Origin: Lithospermum erythrorhizon
Lineage: Eukaryota; Streptophyta; Magnoliopsida; Boraginales; Boraginaceae
Length of the DNA stretch: 64,000 nt
Direction of reading: 5' to 3'
Assembly (NCBI GenBank): GCA_019722365.1
Contig: JADFUC010001497.1
Coordinates: 124,001 to 188,000, forward strand
In this document: positions 53,558 to 64,000 of the stretch, piece after piece
How the letters are laid out: every line of letters begins with the position of its first letter
Numbering within the stretch: position 1 is the stretch's first letter
Translations under genes and position numbers: made by a program
The notes under the pieces: generated by a model
The model's database searches: none
Told to the model about the DNA's origin: nothing
What the model saw: the letters and a program-made list of their open reading frames with translations, nothing else

Positions 53558-55244
53558 TACATTAATAGATCATTCATTGATTTGTTATTGTGTCAAGCAC
53601 TCTAGCATGGGCACATACATACACCGTGTTAAAAGATCTCAACCGAAAGTTGCTTCGAGGTACAAATGGTGTGTCATGCATGGACCCAAACACCGTGTTA
53701 ACTGTTAAATGATACGAGATGTAATTTGTTTTATTAATTATTCATAACATTTTCATATTCGTTTTATGTGTCAAAACTCTGGTTACTCGAATAACTTGTT
53801 GTTTGTTCCACTGTTAACCCACACTAACTTACCGGTTCGGACCGGATATTAACGCATTTTTGATCACCAGACCGGCTTAACTTACTCTGCCTCGAACCGA
53901 CTGCGACCTGTATCATATCTGATTTTTTTTGGGACCAATACCTTGCCCAAGGATACGGATCCTGCTTAATCTGTCCGATCCAAAAAACATCAAAAAAACC
54001 CAAAATCGTATTAAAAACCCAAAATCGTAAAAAAATCCAATTAACCTGCTTTACCTAAGCAATGGTTTGTTTAACGCCTCTGGCTCAAATTGGTAACCCA
54101 GACTCCAATCAAGCACGAAATTGATTGGACACGAGCCTGACCTATCGCATGGATTCGATTAAGGCTCCTTGATAATCCTAGCCCAGTAACAGATCCTGTA
54201 GTTACTCCAAAAACTGCGAAAGTTGTAGTAGTGTATTAGATGGTTGAGTAGTTACTATTCAAGAAAATATGGATATATTTGACACATTACAAAAGCATTT
54301 ACACAAATTTCATTTATTTTTAACACTTTATCTTTAAGATTATATATGTGAGTAGGCTACCACGACGAGATCTCGGGTTCAAATTTATGAAATTACAAGA
54401 GTCGAATTTAATAAATTAAAAGAAAAAAGGGGAAAAAAATCTACAACTTTCTTTTTAAGTAATTTGAATTCTGTTCCCACCTTTTCTGTTTGTAGTTTAG
54501 GGATAGGGATGTAGGCAGAGTCATGCAGGCATTGAAACCCAAATAGTTTATGACATGCCTATCTTTTATGCATGTTTGAATAATTAGTGTTTACTGTTTG
54601 TTTTTTTGGTTGTTTTATATCCAAAGCTTATAATAAGCGAGTTAACAATCTTCTTCTAAGCGAGTTAACAATCTTCTTCTAATAAAAAACTAACTATTAA
54701 TATTTGAAGTTGGACAATCATTTTAGGATGTGGAGAAGTACAAATTATCAAAAATATGATGACTTAATAAGAAACGGAAGCCTATTGTCAACAATACACA
54801 AATTGTTTTATTTTCACTCTGGATACTGCAGTACTCTCGTGGCAGCTAAAATAGTTATATCCACGTCTAAATGGTTCAATATTTATGAAGAGCCGATAAA
54901 AAAAAACTTATGAAGAAGATACCATTTAAATGGGATAAGGATGAGCCGGATAGGCGCAGCGCAAATTTTTACCCTACGATAAATTTAAGTTTTTGATTTA
55001 TTTCATTATCTTAAGAAGTCGAATATTATCTATTGGCCATTATGTATAAAAATATCAAGAATGAATGAACTATTTCGATTTATCTTTAAATCAAGTTAAT
55101 GAAGAAAGAATAAAATCTAGCAAAATTTTGGACAAAGTTAAACGACTTCGAACCGTAAATATATACTTCCTTGGGTTGTCAGCCATTCAAGAACGGTCTA
55201 TATGCATAACATCACCCATACTTTTAGTTTCTCTTCTAAAACAT
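53558..55244. other. Intergenic region downstream of the Mpv17-like gene
   Basis: Mixed, AT-rich. 53800-54200 has GGTTCGGACCGG and many ACCGG/CGAACC words, like the subterminal regions of hAT-type elements. 54385-54400 (GATCTCGGGTTCAAAT) resembles a tRNA B box. No gene is recognised. Confidence 0.4.
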
Positions 55245-55789
55245 ATCTCAATTAAATTAGCGAAATATAAGATATTTCGAAATGCTTGTTGAACAATTGG
55301 ACAGACAATCGATTTAATCATTTAAGTTTAAGTCAGACAAGACGCTCCGATTATATGGTAATGTCAGACAGATAATCGAGATGACATTGTGGTTACATTT
55401 TCGCTTACTGCGGTCTCGGTTTCATAATCAATATACTAATATATAATGTCTTGCTAATATTTATTAGTATATGACTTTTGTCAATCGAGCCCAAGCATGC
55501 CACACACACATACAACAAGTCAGCTCATAATTTAATTATAAACTTTCTAGATTTAAAGAACTACGTAGAATATCGCGCTTAATTCCAATCGTTGGAAATA
55601 CACTCTAGTTCTGCTATCAAGTATGTAGTGATGCGCTTCTTAATCTTCCTTGTAATCATTATCAATATCGACTAATTTCACCAGCACCGAACTAACAAAA
55701 ACATTTCAAATAAAGTTATACGAACTATTCAACCTTTCAAATAGAAAAGACTTCTGACCGTATTTTCTAAGACTGAACTTTTCAAAATC

Positions 55790-56720
55790 GTAGCACCTAT
55801 ACTTTTCGAAGCCAAAATCAATTTTTAAAAGGACAATTTAGGCAAACAACATCCAAATAAATCATCCATCCCTTAAACTAATCCAACCACACATAATTCT
55901 TAACCCACCCACTCAATTTTAATTAATTAATTAAATAAAAATAAAATAAACACGTCATCTTCAATCCTTACACTCCCCACCCCCACTACTTCCTAAGTAA
56001 CACCACACACTTTAGTGGATCAGATGCAAATTTGATCAAAATCTGCAGGCTATATTCATCTCGACCCGCCCATGATATCGTGCTGAATTAGAATCGCGCG
56101 TGACGCCGACCTTGGGCGACCTCGCTGACCACGATGATTCTTTCCAAAATTTATGTTTGTGCTCAAATAACCAAACACGAAAGTTCAGCGTAATCGTAAG
56201 CAAGGAGCGTAATATGTCGTGATTGCTACTATCACCAATGAAAGTTTAATCGAGGTTTTTTTAAAGCACATTTACACACATGTTAATTTGTGTTTTCATA
56301 TTATGGTTTTTGTAGTCAGATCAAGATTTATGCTTCCTGTTTTTAATTAAAGTTCTCAACTTTAAGCCAATTTATGAATTATTGGATATATATTTGTATT
56401 TGTACTAATTCATCTGTCATCCTGTGATTTACTTGTTAATTTGGGTATTCATATTATGGTTTTTGAAGTTAGATCAAAACGTATACTTCATCGTTATGAA
56501 CCAAGTTTGTGAGGAGCGAAGCGGTTTAAGGCCAAATGATGAAGTTTATTTTATTTTTTATTTAATTAATTAATTAAAATTGGGAGTGGGTGTTAAGAAT
56601 TAGCGCGTTGGATTAGTTGTAGGCGGGTGATCATTCGATGTTGTTTTCCTAAATCAGCTCTTTTAAAAATTAATTTTGGCTTTCAAAATTATAGGTGCCA
56701 ATGTATTTTGAAAAGTTCGG
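55790..56720. mobile_element. Palindromic-ended insertion in the copia 5' LTR
   Basis: The first 165 bases (CACCTATACTTTTCGAAGCC..TTAATTAATTAATTAAAT) are the inverse of the last 170. About 580 bases lie between. The 3' LTR lacks this segment. TTTTCAAAA at the left and TTTTGAAAA at the right could be a 9-bp target duplication with one mismatch, which would fit a non-autonomous Mutator-like element. No transposase is present. Confidence 0.6.
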
Positions 56721-58859
56721 GGAGCCAAAATGCGTACCAAGCGCTTATTTGAAAGCGTTGAATAACAGCTTATTTGAAATGATTTCAAGTAGTTCAAAGT
56801 CAGCGAAATTTGGTCGACTAAGAGCGGAGAAATTCTTTTCAATTTTTTCGCCCAACCTCCTAGTTCAATATTTTAAAGGAGTTCTAGTAAACTTCCGCAG
56901 GACTCGTTTCGCCGTTAGCGTGGAAAATCTAGAGGCATTCTTCTTGGACGCCAGGCGCCTTCATCATATTATTCCTGATAATTATTCCCAAAGAACAGAT
57001 ACATATTTTCTGCCTCTTAATTATTGTTTATAATCGATAGTGATCATGTGATTCGTATCCAATAGTATTAATATAAGAATTATTCATACGTAGTTAAACA
57101 CCAAGAGCGGCATCTAAAGTTCTTTTAATTACTAGATTGTATTATGTAATTAATATGAGTCATAAATTCTATAAGTTCGAATATATTTAACTTCGTTTAT
57201 GCATGAATGTCAATTAAATATGATTAATAGTTAGTCGGGCTCAAATTAATATATTGAATATTAAAAAATAATTTTCCTCGATTAATTGTCAGATTCAAAA
57301 ATTATCAAGGAAATAAAAAGTATAAAGAGGTGGAACGATGATCACAAGTCCACCCCACCCGAGGTGGCAGAATGGGGTTTTCGAATCCTAGGTTTCGAAT
57401 CAGTAGGTTCGAACATCAAAGCTACTGGGCTTCAATCTGCCATCGCTCGCTGACACGACTTTTTGGCCGTTAAGATGTTCTGGTCGATTAAATTTGATTT
57501 TAAATTAATTTCATCTCGATTAATTTATTCAATTTAATTTGTAACTATAACTTAATTCCCACCATTAATTTAAGTAATACACCAAACTCTAAAGTCGGGC
57601 GAAATACTGGGCGAATCCGCATACATTATGACATATATTACGCCTTCCGGATGCTCCCTCGACGAGTTCGAATCGATTCCCAAGTCAAGACTTCAGCTTC
57701 GACTCATCCATTCTCAATCACACGTAGTTTTTGTTACTTGCCAAGCATTTATGTCAAGATATCGGGATCAGTAGGGACAAAATAGGCTACCGATATAGTC
57801 ACGTTGAACTTCTCAAGTGACACCAAGGATTGCGTCAATCATAATTAACAGATGGTCACCTACCCATACGACGAGATTCGATCGTATGGAGTCTCTGCAT
57901 ACTTTGTGTTTTTCACTGACGGCACTAGTATTTATGTTTTATTATTTTGTATTGTATACTCTTATAAACTAAACCGAATTATTTGTTTTACGTACCTTTC
58001 CGTAGTCAAAAATGACATCCAACACTAATAACTCGAAACTTTTGAACCGCATTGAAAAATGCAAACTAAATGGCATTAACTTCCCAGATTAAGTTGCGAA
58101 CTCGAGAATAGTTCTCAAGTCTAAAAGAACAGTAATACATGTTAACCCAAAAGCCTCCGTAACCAAAGTTGGGGTGGGATGAAGCTGATTTCTTATCAAC
58201 AACATAAGGATTTATCGCCATCGATGTCCACGCCTAATGCTAAATATGGAAGCGAATCTTCGATTCACCCGAAAATGTCGGGTCACAATACGATCGCAAC
58301 CGAAAAAGTTTATTCCAAAAGCTAAGACGCAATGGTAGGTACGACACCGTTTGTGCCCCCATTTGATTGTAAGTCGCAACGGACAACCCAGTCCTCCTAA
58401 GGCCATAGCAGAGATGATAGGCTGGGGAATGGCTGACTACGGCTTCTACTGCCTCGAGGGATGTGAGATATCATCCTCAAGTTTTTCCCGACTGCTCATT
58501 AAGTTTATGGCGAGAATATGCATCAATTTCATAAGTCAGTATCGAGTCGCATGGTATTTATCACTAATAATCGAGCGTAACCTTAAGAAGGACAAACCGC
58601 TAACTTTGTTTCTTACGGTACATACGTATACAATAAGCCAACCACTTTGGGAACCCGAAAGGCGCCCAAGGATGTCAAGAAGATGTCGTAAGAATGATGT
58701 TATCATCATCAAGGGTTAAGGCACTAGAAGTCGAACCGTAGCAAGGCTGCGTAGTAGTTAAGAACGGAACCGGTACCATCTCTAACTACATGTATTTACG
58801 TTATTACTCTAAAAACTTACTCGTGATACTGGGGCGTTAAAACACCGTGCCTGCACTAT

Positions 58860-61760
58860 ATTTGTCGAATGTCCAAAGACCTTCGTAATAGACAACCTGA
58901 GAAAGGCTATAACTCAGGGTCGGCAATGGATCAAAAGTTACTGGCTACACTCAGTCTACTAAATTAGCATTACCTACGAGCTTAAATCTTGTTTTGAACA
59001 AAGTTTACTTTGTACCTGCTTTGAGCAGAAACATTATTTCCATTTCTTGTTTAACTTTGGATGGGTTTTCAATTTCAATAAATGTCGAATGTTGCTTTAT
59101 TTCTCAAAATGGAATGATTTATGGTATCAAGCACGCTTGATAATTCATACGTGTTACACACAAAATAAGAGACCTATAACGTGAATATTAAAAGGATGAA
59201 ACCGAATGAGTTAACCAACATACCTATGGCACCGTTGTGCTCGGGTAAATATTAGAAGACAAACGCATGAAAGAATTGGGGAAAGTGCATTTGCATTCCA
59301 GCTTGGATGAATTCAATCATTCGACACGCGACTCATGCTCGACGGGCAAGACGACCAAGTCGCCTTCACCGAACCAAAGGAAAGAGCAAAGAGATTTCTT
59401 TGGAAATCATACACCGATGATGGGACCAAGGAACACGCTTTCAAAGCAGTGATTTCTCATAATATAAACTTCTACCACGACTACGAGATATGTTGCTATT
59501 ATATCTCGCTAAAGCATAAACATGAAGCCTTCAAGTTCAAAGAGTTTAAGGGAAGTCAGAACCAACTCAACAAAACAATCAAGGTTTTCCGATCTGATAG
59601 AGACGGAGAAAAATTGAGCCATTGAAGTCACATCTGAGAAACCGCGGTATAATATCGCAGCTCACTCCTGCCCGAACACCACAACACAACGGTGTATTTA
59701 AAAGGAGGAATCGAACCTCTAGACACGGTTCCGATCGATGATGAGTACCCTCAACACTTCCAAATAATCTAGATACGCATTGCAACCGCAATGCATACAC
59801 TAAATAAAGTTCCAACAAAATCGGCTCCCTTAACTCCACATGAGTTATGGTTTAAGAGACCTCCCAAGATAGCATATATGAGAATTTGGGAAAGTGAAGT
59901 CTATGACACAAATCCGACAAATGCTTCTTCATTTGATACCCTAAGGAAACTCTGGGTATTACTTCTATCAGAAAAGCGAGAACAAAAATTTGTGTTGCTT
60001 CTGGTATCGGTGTCCCGCTCTTCCTCAGTGCGAATTCATGGACAAAAGAATTGGGAAAATCTCAACTAGTTCAAGAACAAGAGGGAGTCGCTAACGATCC
60101 TAATCTCTCATAGGACGTGGATCCTTCTTACATAGAATAAGTTCCACTGACCCACGGAAATCAAGGCTGACAACTCTCCCGGTATTCCAACAACCCCGGT
60201 AAAGATTCACGGAACCACAAGAACCCGACAGATGAATGGAAGCTTGCTGAAAGGATTAGTCTTCTTCATACAGTTGCTAAATGGGCGAAGGGACGATGAA
60301 TGGATTTTAGCCATTTAACTGAGATTCAATGCACTACAACGAGGTACGGGCATCGACTTGCACCCGAGGGTGCAAAAACCCATCAAACGTAAATGGGCAT
60401 TTAAACGAACCGGATAAAGGATGGAAACGCCCATGTTTATAAGGCTGACTAAGAGCCAAATATTTCATGTGTATTCAAGGAATTGGATTAGATGAAACCT
60501 TCCTACCGCTTGTGATTCTCTTAGCTATTGTCAGACATTACGATTATGAAATATGGCGTATGGATGTAAAAATGGCATTCCCCGAATGGAATCTAGAAAG
60601 AACGTATACGATACAACCTCCCTAAGCCATATGTCCGAAAGGACCCACGGCGTATACAAGCTACACGCATCCATTTATGGACTGAAGCAAACATCTAGAA
60701 GTTGGAATTCTGCTTCAATGAAACAATCAAAAGTTTTGAATTTATCGAAGAAATAAGATTCTCAGAGTATACAAGAAGGTTACTGGAGCTATATTATATT
60801 TGTGGTCCTCAGAGTGTAGATCTATACTAATCATCGAAACGACATACCAATGCTCGGCATGCTAAAGCATTGGGCTGTATAAATATTTCAACGTAAGGAT
60901 TTAGAGAAGCCCAATATATCTGAATCAAAATATAGGAATCGATCTAAGAAGCTCATCAGATCAGCCTTAACACTTACATTGGATAAGTTTCGTGATAGAT
61001 TCTATAATGGAGGGCTCCAAAGGGTAATCTCTACGGTATATGAAATATCTCGCCTGCCTGAGTAGTCCCACTGTAGAAACCGAGATAACCCGCATTTAGT
61101 ATGCTTCCATATGCCTCTACCATAGATATCATGTACAATTATGTCATGCATAATACTCAGACTTTTCTACGCCAGTATAACGAGTCTTTACCAGCCATGT
61201 CCGTGCAACGCATATCGACATCTGGGTGAAGGCCATTCTTAAGTACTCGGTAAGAACTAAGACAAACGTGTAATATGGACGATGAAGTTGTTACTTGAAA
61301 GGCTTACACTTAACGCGCTTCCAAACCGACAAAGATAATTCTAGATCTCACTGTTGATGTGATTCCGCCTCGAACGACGGAGCAAAGGTTCAGCGGAGTA
61401 GCAAAGAAGGCACCGCGCCGAATTCGACAAATGTAAGCTCGAGCACACGCAAGATCGGAAGCTACAAAGGAAGCTTCAGGGATCAAGCAGTTCGTAGTTT
61501 AACCGATGTACTCCAAGGACCACGCTTGTTATGCGACAACACCGTGCACTGTCAAGCTATAGAACCAAGAGCACATCATCGATCCAAGCATGTACTCAGG
61601 AAATACCATCTCATTTGGGCATAGCTAAAAGAGGAGACGTAAGCGTATGTAAAGTGGACACACGATAATTTAGTAGACCCCTTAACTAAACCTCTAACTC
61701 AAATCAAACATGATAAGCACATGCACAATGCTGGATTGAGAAATGTATGTGAGTGGTGTT
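58860..61760 (+). pseudogene. Copia gag-pol remnant
   Basis: Recognisable fragments in order: VYFVPALSRNIISISCLTLD (about 59005, end of protease/pre-integrase), MKELGKVHLHSSLDEFNHST (59267, pre-integrase), LNKVPTKSAPLTPHELWFKR (59800, integrase C-terminus), IWRMDVKMAF near 60555 (reverse transcriptase core), LHASIYGLKQTSRSWN (60661, reverse transcriptase), and WTHDNLVDPLTKPLTQIKHD (61655, RNase H end). Frames shift repeatedly and the catalytic YVDD-type motif is not visible. Strand, order and motifs identify Ty1/copia. Confidence 0.75.
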
Positions 61761-63530
61761 AGTTTTAGTGGGAGCCAGTTTTATTTATAAATATTTCCAC
61801 CACAAGATTAAATGTATGAATTTTTTGCTTCTAAATTCAAGGAATATTTACTGCTTTTATATTTTTATATCTTTGCATATATATGTATACATGATCGCCT
61901 AATCAATAATTTGATTCCACCAACAATCTAAAGCTTGTAGATATACCTTTCTGATATACGATTCAACAAAGAGATCCTCGTTGCTTCCGTGAGAACTACT
62001 TAGATTGTTCATTCCCTAGTTAGGTGTTCACTAACTGAATCGAACACCAAACGACTAAAGGTTTGATTGGGTTGTCTGATCACATTTCTTCACCACATGA
62101 GTGTACTTAATCAATCACACTTAAGATGACGCTCTAAGCAATTTCAATGCAGATCGGACATGACCACCGTGAGAAACTTAGAAGATAACATATCATGTCC
62201 TAAGATGAATTCTCACAAAACTTATGGTTAAATGATGTTCTTAGATTCGCATATGATTTTTTATTTTGCGCGTAGCTGTATTTTAACTCATGTCAGTTTC
62301 CTATAAAAAAGCGAAAAACTATAATCTATTAATCGCTGGGTATGCTACGAATGTAATGACAAGATTCGTATATTATCGGGGATTTGTACAATCGATATGT
62401 CGGGTAGTTTTTCATATTCATGGATTGACAAGGACATGATGGCCATCTCTGCCTAGCTGATATCGATCAATCCACAAGCTCAGGAAACTTCGCTTGTTAG
62501 AGTTTCAGACAATAGTCATACCATAGCTCGACCGTTGAAAACCAAGATCGCTGACACAAGCACCGGCCTGCTCAAAGAAAGAAGTTGTAGAAATAGTTGA
62601 AATATAAGATATTTGAAATAGCCTCCGCCGAACAACAATTCGGACAGACACCGATGCATCTACTTAAGCTTAAGTTTATATATATACGCTCGATTATAAT
62701 ACAGAATGTCAGACAGTGATACCGATACGACATTGTGCTATGACGCTTATTGCGCCTAATCAATATACTAATATATATTGTTCGGTTACATTTATTAGTA
62801 TATGACTTTTTGTCAATCGAGCCTAAGTTATACACAATAATACAACATAATTTAGCTTATAACTTCTGCTTAAAATTAACTATATGTGTTAACAACGGGG
62901 CCAATTTTCAATGTTTGAAATACACTCTAGTTCGCTATAACATATAGCAATAAGGCTTCCAATCTTCCTTTATGTAATCATTATCAATATTCTACATACC
63001 ACTCTTTACGTGCTGCCTTTTATTTTGCGATAATAAGTCGGTAAGATTCTAACTTTCATACCCTACGCGTACGACTAAAACACCCTAAAGCTGAGTGGTA
63101 GAATTTTTTATTAACTTCCAATAAAAAATTCTAAAAAGAGGACATTCGACGCTTCATATAAAGATCACTTTGGTATTTAAAATCGATCATTCACTTTCAC
63201 TCCTTTCTCGCCTTTGGACCCACTCAAGTAGGTGGAGCAAATTTCTTTAAATTTTTCACCCCAACCTCCCAGCTCAATATTTTAAAGCGAGCTCTAAAAT
63301 TACTTTAAGTAACAATCTTGCAGACATTCTCATTGACGCCATGATCTTCATCATAATATTTCACATCAAGTTATTCCGATAATTATTCTCAAGAATACAT
63401 ATATTTCCATTGCCTTTTTAATTATTTACGCAACCTATTAATCGATCACAACAGATTCGCATCCAATAAGATTATGTTAATATTCAAACGGAATAAACAC
63501 CAACAGTTAGTATCCAAGAGTAACATGTTA

Positions 63531-64000
63531 TACGACACCCTGTGACTAGTGGATGCCAAATGTCTTTCCCCTTTCTACTAAAGTCCAACTCCTCACTATT
63601 TTATTGTCAAAATCTAATTGATTACAAAATTGAAACCTCATCTTCAACAAAGATGCTTCTCTTACAAAATGGTCCACAATCCAGATAATACAAGCAATAA
63701 GATAAGTGGAAAACAGAAAGACAAATCTGTCCAAAAAAAGTTATTTATAAAAATAAAAAACAGCTGTAAGATAGCTATTTATTTGTCATTTGTCCTTCAA
63801 CTAATTCTTAGCACAACCTGTCAGAATTGAAAATTAAGCAACCAAACGAAGGCTACAAGTTAAGCTAAAAGTCTAACCAAAATTCAACAACCTCTTCCAG
63901 ACTTCATGCAGAAGAATTGAACAAAAGAATCACCTCAGAATATTATATGATCTTGTATAAACAAGTATAAATACAATGGAGAAGAAATTCACAACTTCCA
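63531..64000. other. Spacer at the right edge of the window
   Basis: No gene, RNA or repeat boundary is recognised. Confidence 0.5.

Larger units (their letters stand above)
55245..63530 (+). mobile_element. Decayed Ty1/copia LTR retrotransposon
   Basis: LTR-like direct repeats at about 55245-57115 and 62585-63530 share GAAATATAAGATATTT, CAATATACTAATATATA, TTTATTAGTATATGACTTTT and GTCAATCGAGCC. Between them lies a plus-strand copia polyprotein in the order gag pre-integrase, integrase, reverse transcriptase, RNase H. Stops and frameshifts are everywhere, so it is inactive. After removing the insertion at 55790-56720, both LTRs are about 940 bp. No clear primer-binding site or target duplication was found. 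Confidence 0.8.

Noticed and set aside
54340..54440. tRNA gene suggested by GATCTCGGGTTCAAAT
   Set aside because: No folded tRNA around it; possibly a tRNA-derived SINE fragment without clear ends.
58351..58719. ORF of 122 codons inside the copia remnant
   Set aside because: Not in the frame of any recognisable copia domain; probably chance in a decayed region.

Overview
This window is nuclear DNA from a flowering plant, most likely a eudicot. The evidence is AT-rich spacers, short GT-AG introns, a chloroplast thylakoid peptidase, a plant RopGEF, a protein-only RNase P, and typical plant transposons (Stowaway MITEs, hAT, Mutator-like, copia, small LTR elements with a tRNA-iMet primer site). 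The sequence does not settle the family or genus.

There are five confident protein-coding genes, all rebuilt here from exons with intact reading frames. They are a RopGEF with a PRONE domain (+, 14103-16391), the organellar RNase P PRORP1 (-, 17572-21961, 7 exons), a companion-of-cellulose-synthase/LEA-2-like membrane protein (+, 43083-44659), a thylakoidal processing peptidase/Plsp1 (-, 45876-51358, 5 exons) and an Mpv17/PMP22 family membrane protein (+, 52432-53557). A tiny two-exon reading frame (-, 16920-17118) is only a candidate. The genes are unrelated in function and form no operon-like unit.

The most informative non-coding locus is a polycistronic box C/D snoRNA gene on + at about 29320-30381. 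A site II element, a telobox and a TATA box are followed by a U61-like RNA, U27, a U83/snR52-like RNA, U80 and U14. Each was recognised from C/D boxes plus antisense matches to 18S or 25S rRNA. It has no protein ORF and lies between hAT transposon copies, so ORF-based annotation would miss it.

The rest is mostly mobile DNA. 1-3640 holds part of a long repeat and a GAGACGG-rich block. 4281-8133 is a Mutator-like element with a 9-bp target duplication that carries a second copy of the long repeat. 8539-12690 holds Stowaway MITEs, ATT microsatellites and a long-inverted-repeat element. 23208-25200 is a small LTR retroelement with a perfect 5-bp target duplication. 25985-40165 contains three related hAT elements, each with a second gene of a plant-transposon-protein type downstream of the transposase; the middle one (31156-36651) has perfect 12-bp ends and an 8-bp target duplication. 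40226-41054 is a small hAT-like element. Intron 1 of the peptidase gene carries a triple-LTR miniature retrotransposon (47748-49998). 55245-63530 is a decayed Ty1/copia element whose 5' LTR is split by a palindromic insertion.
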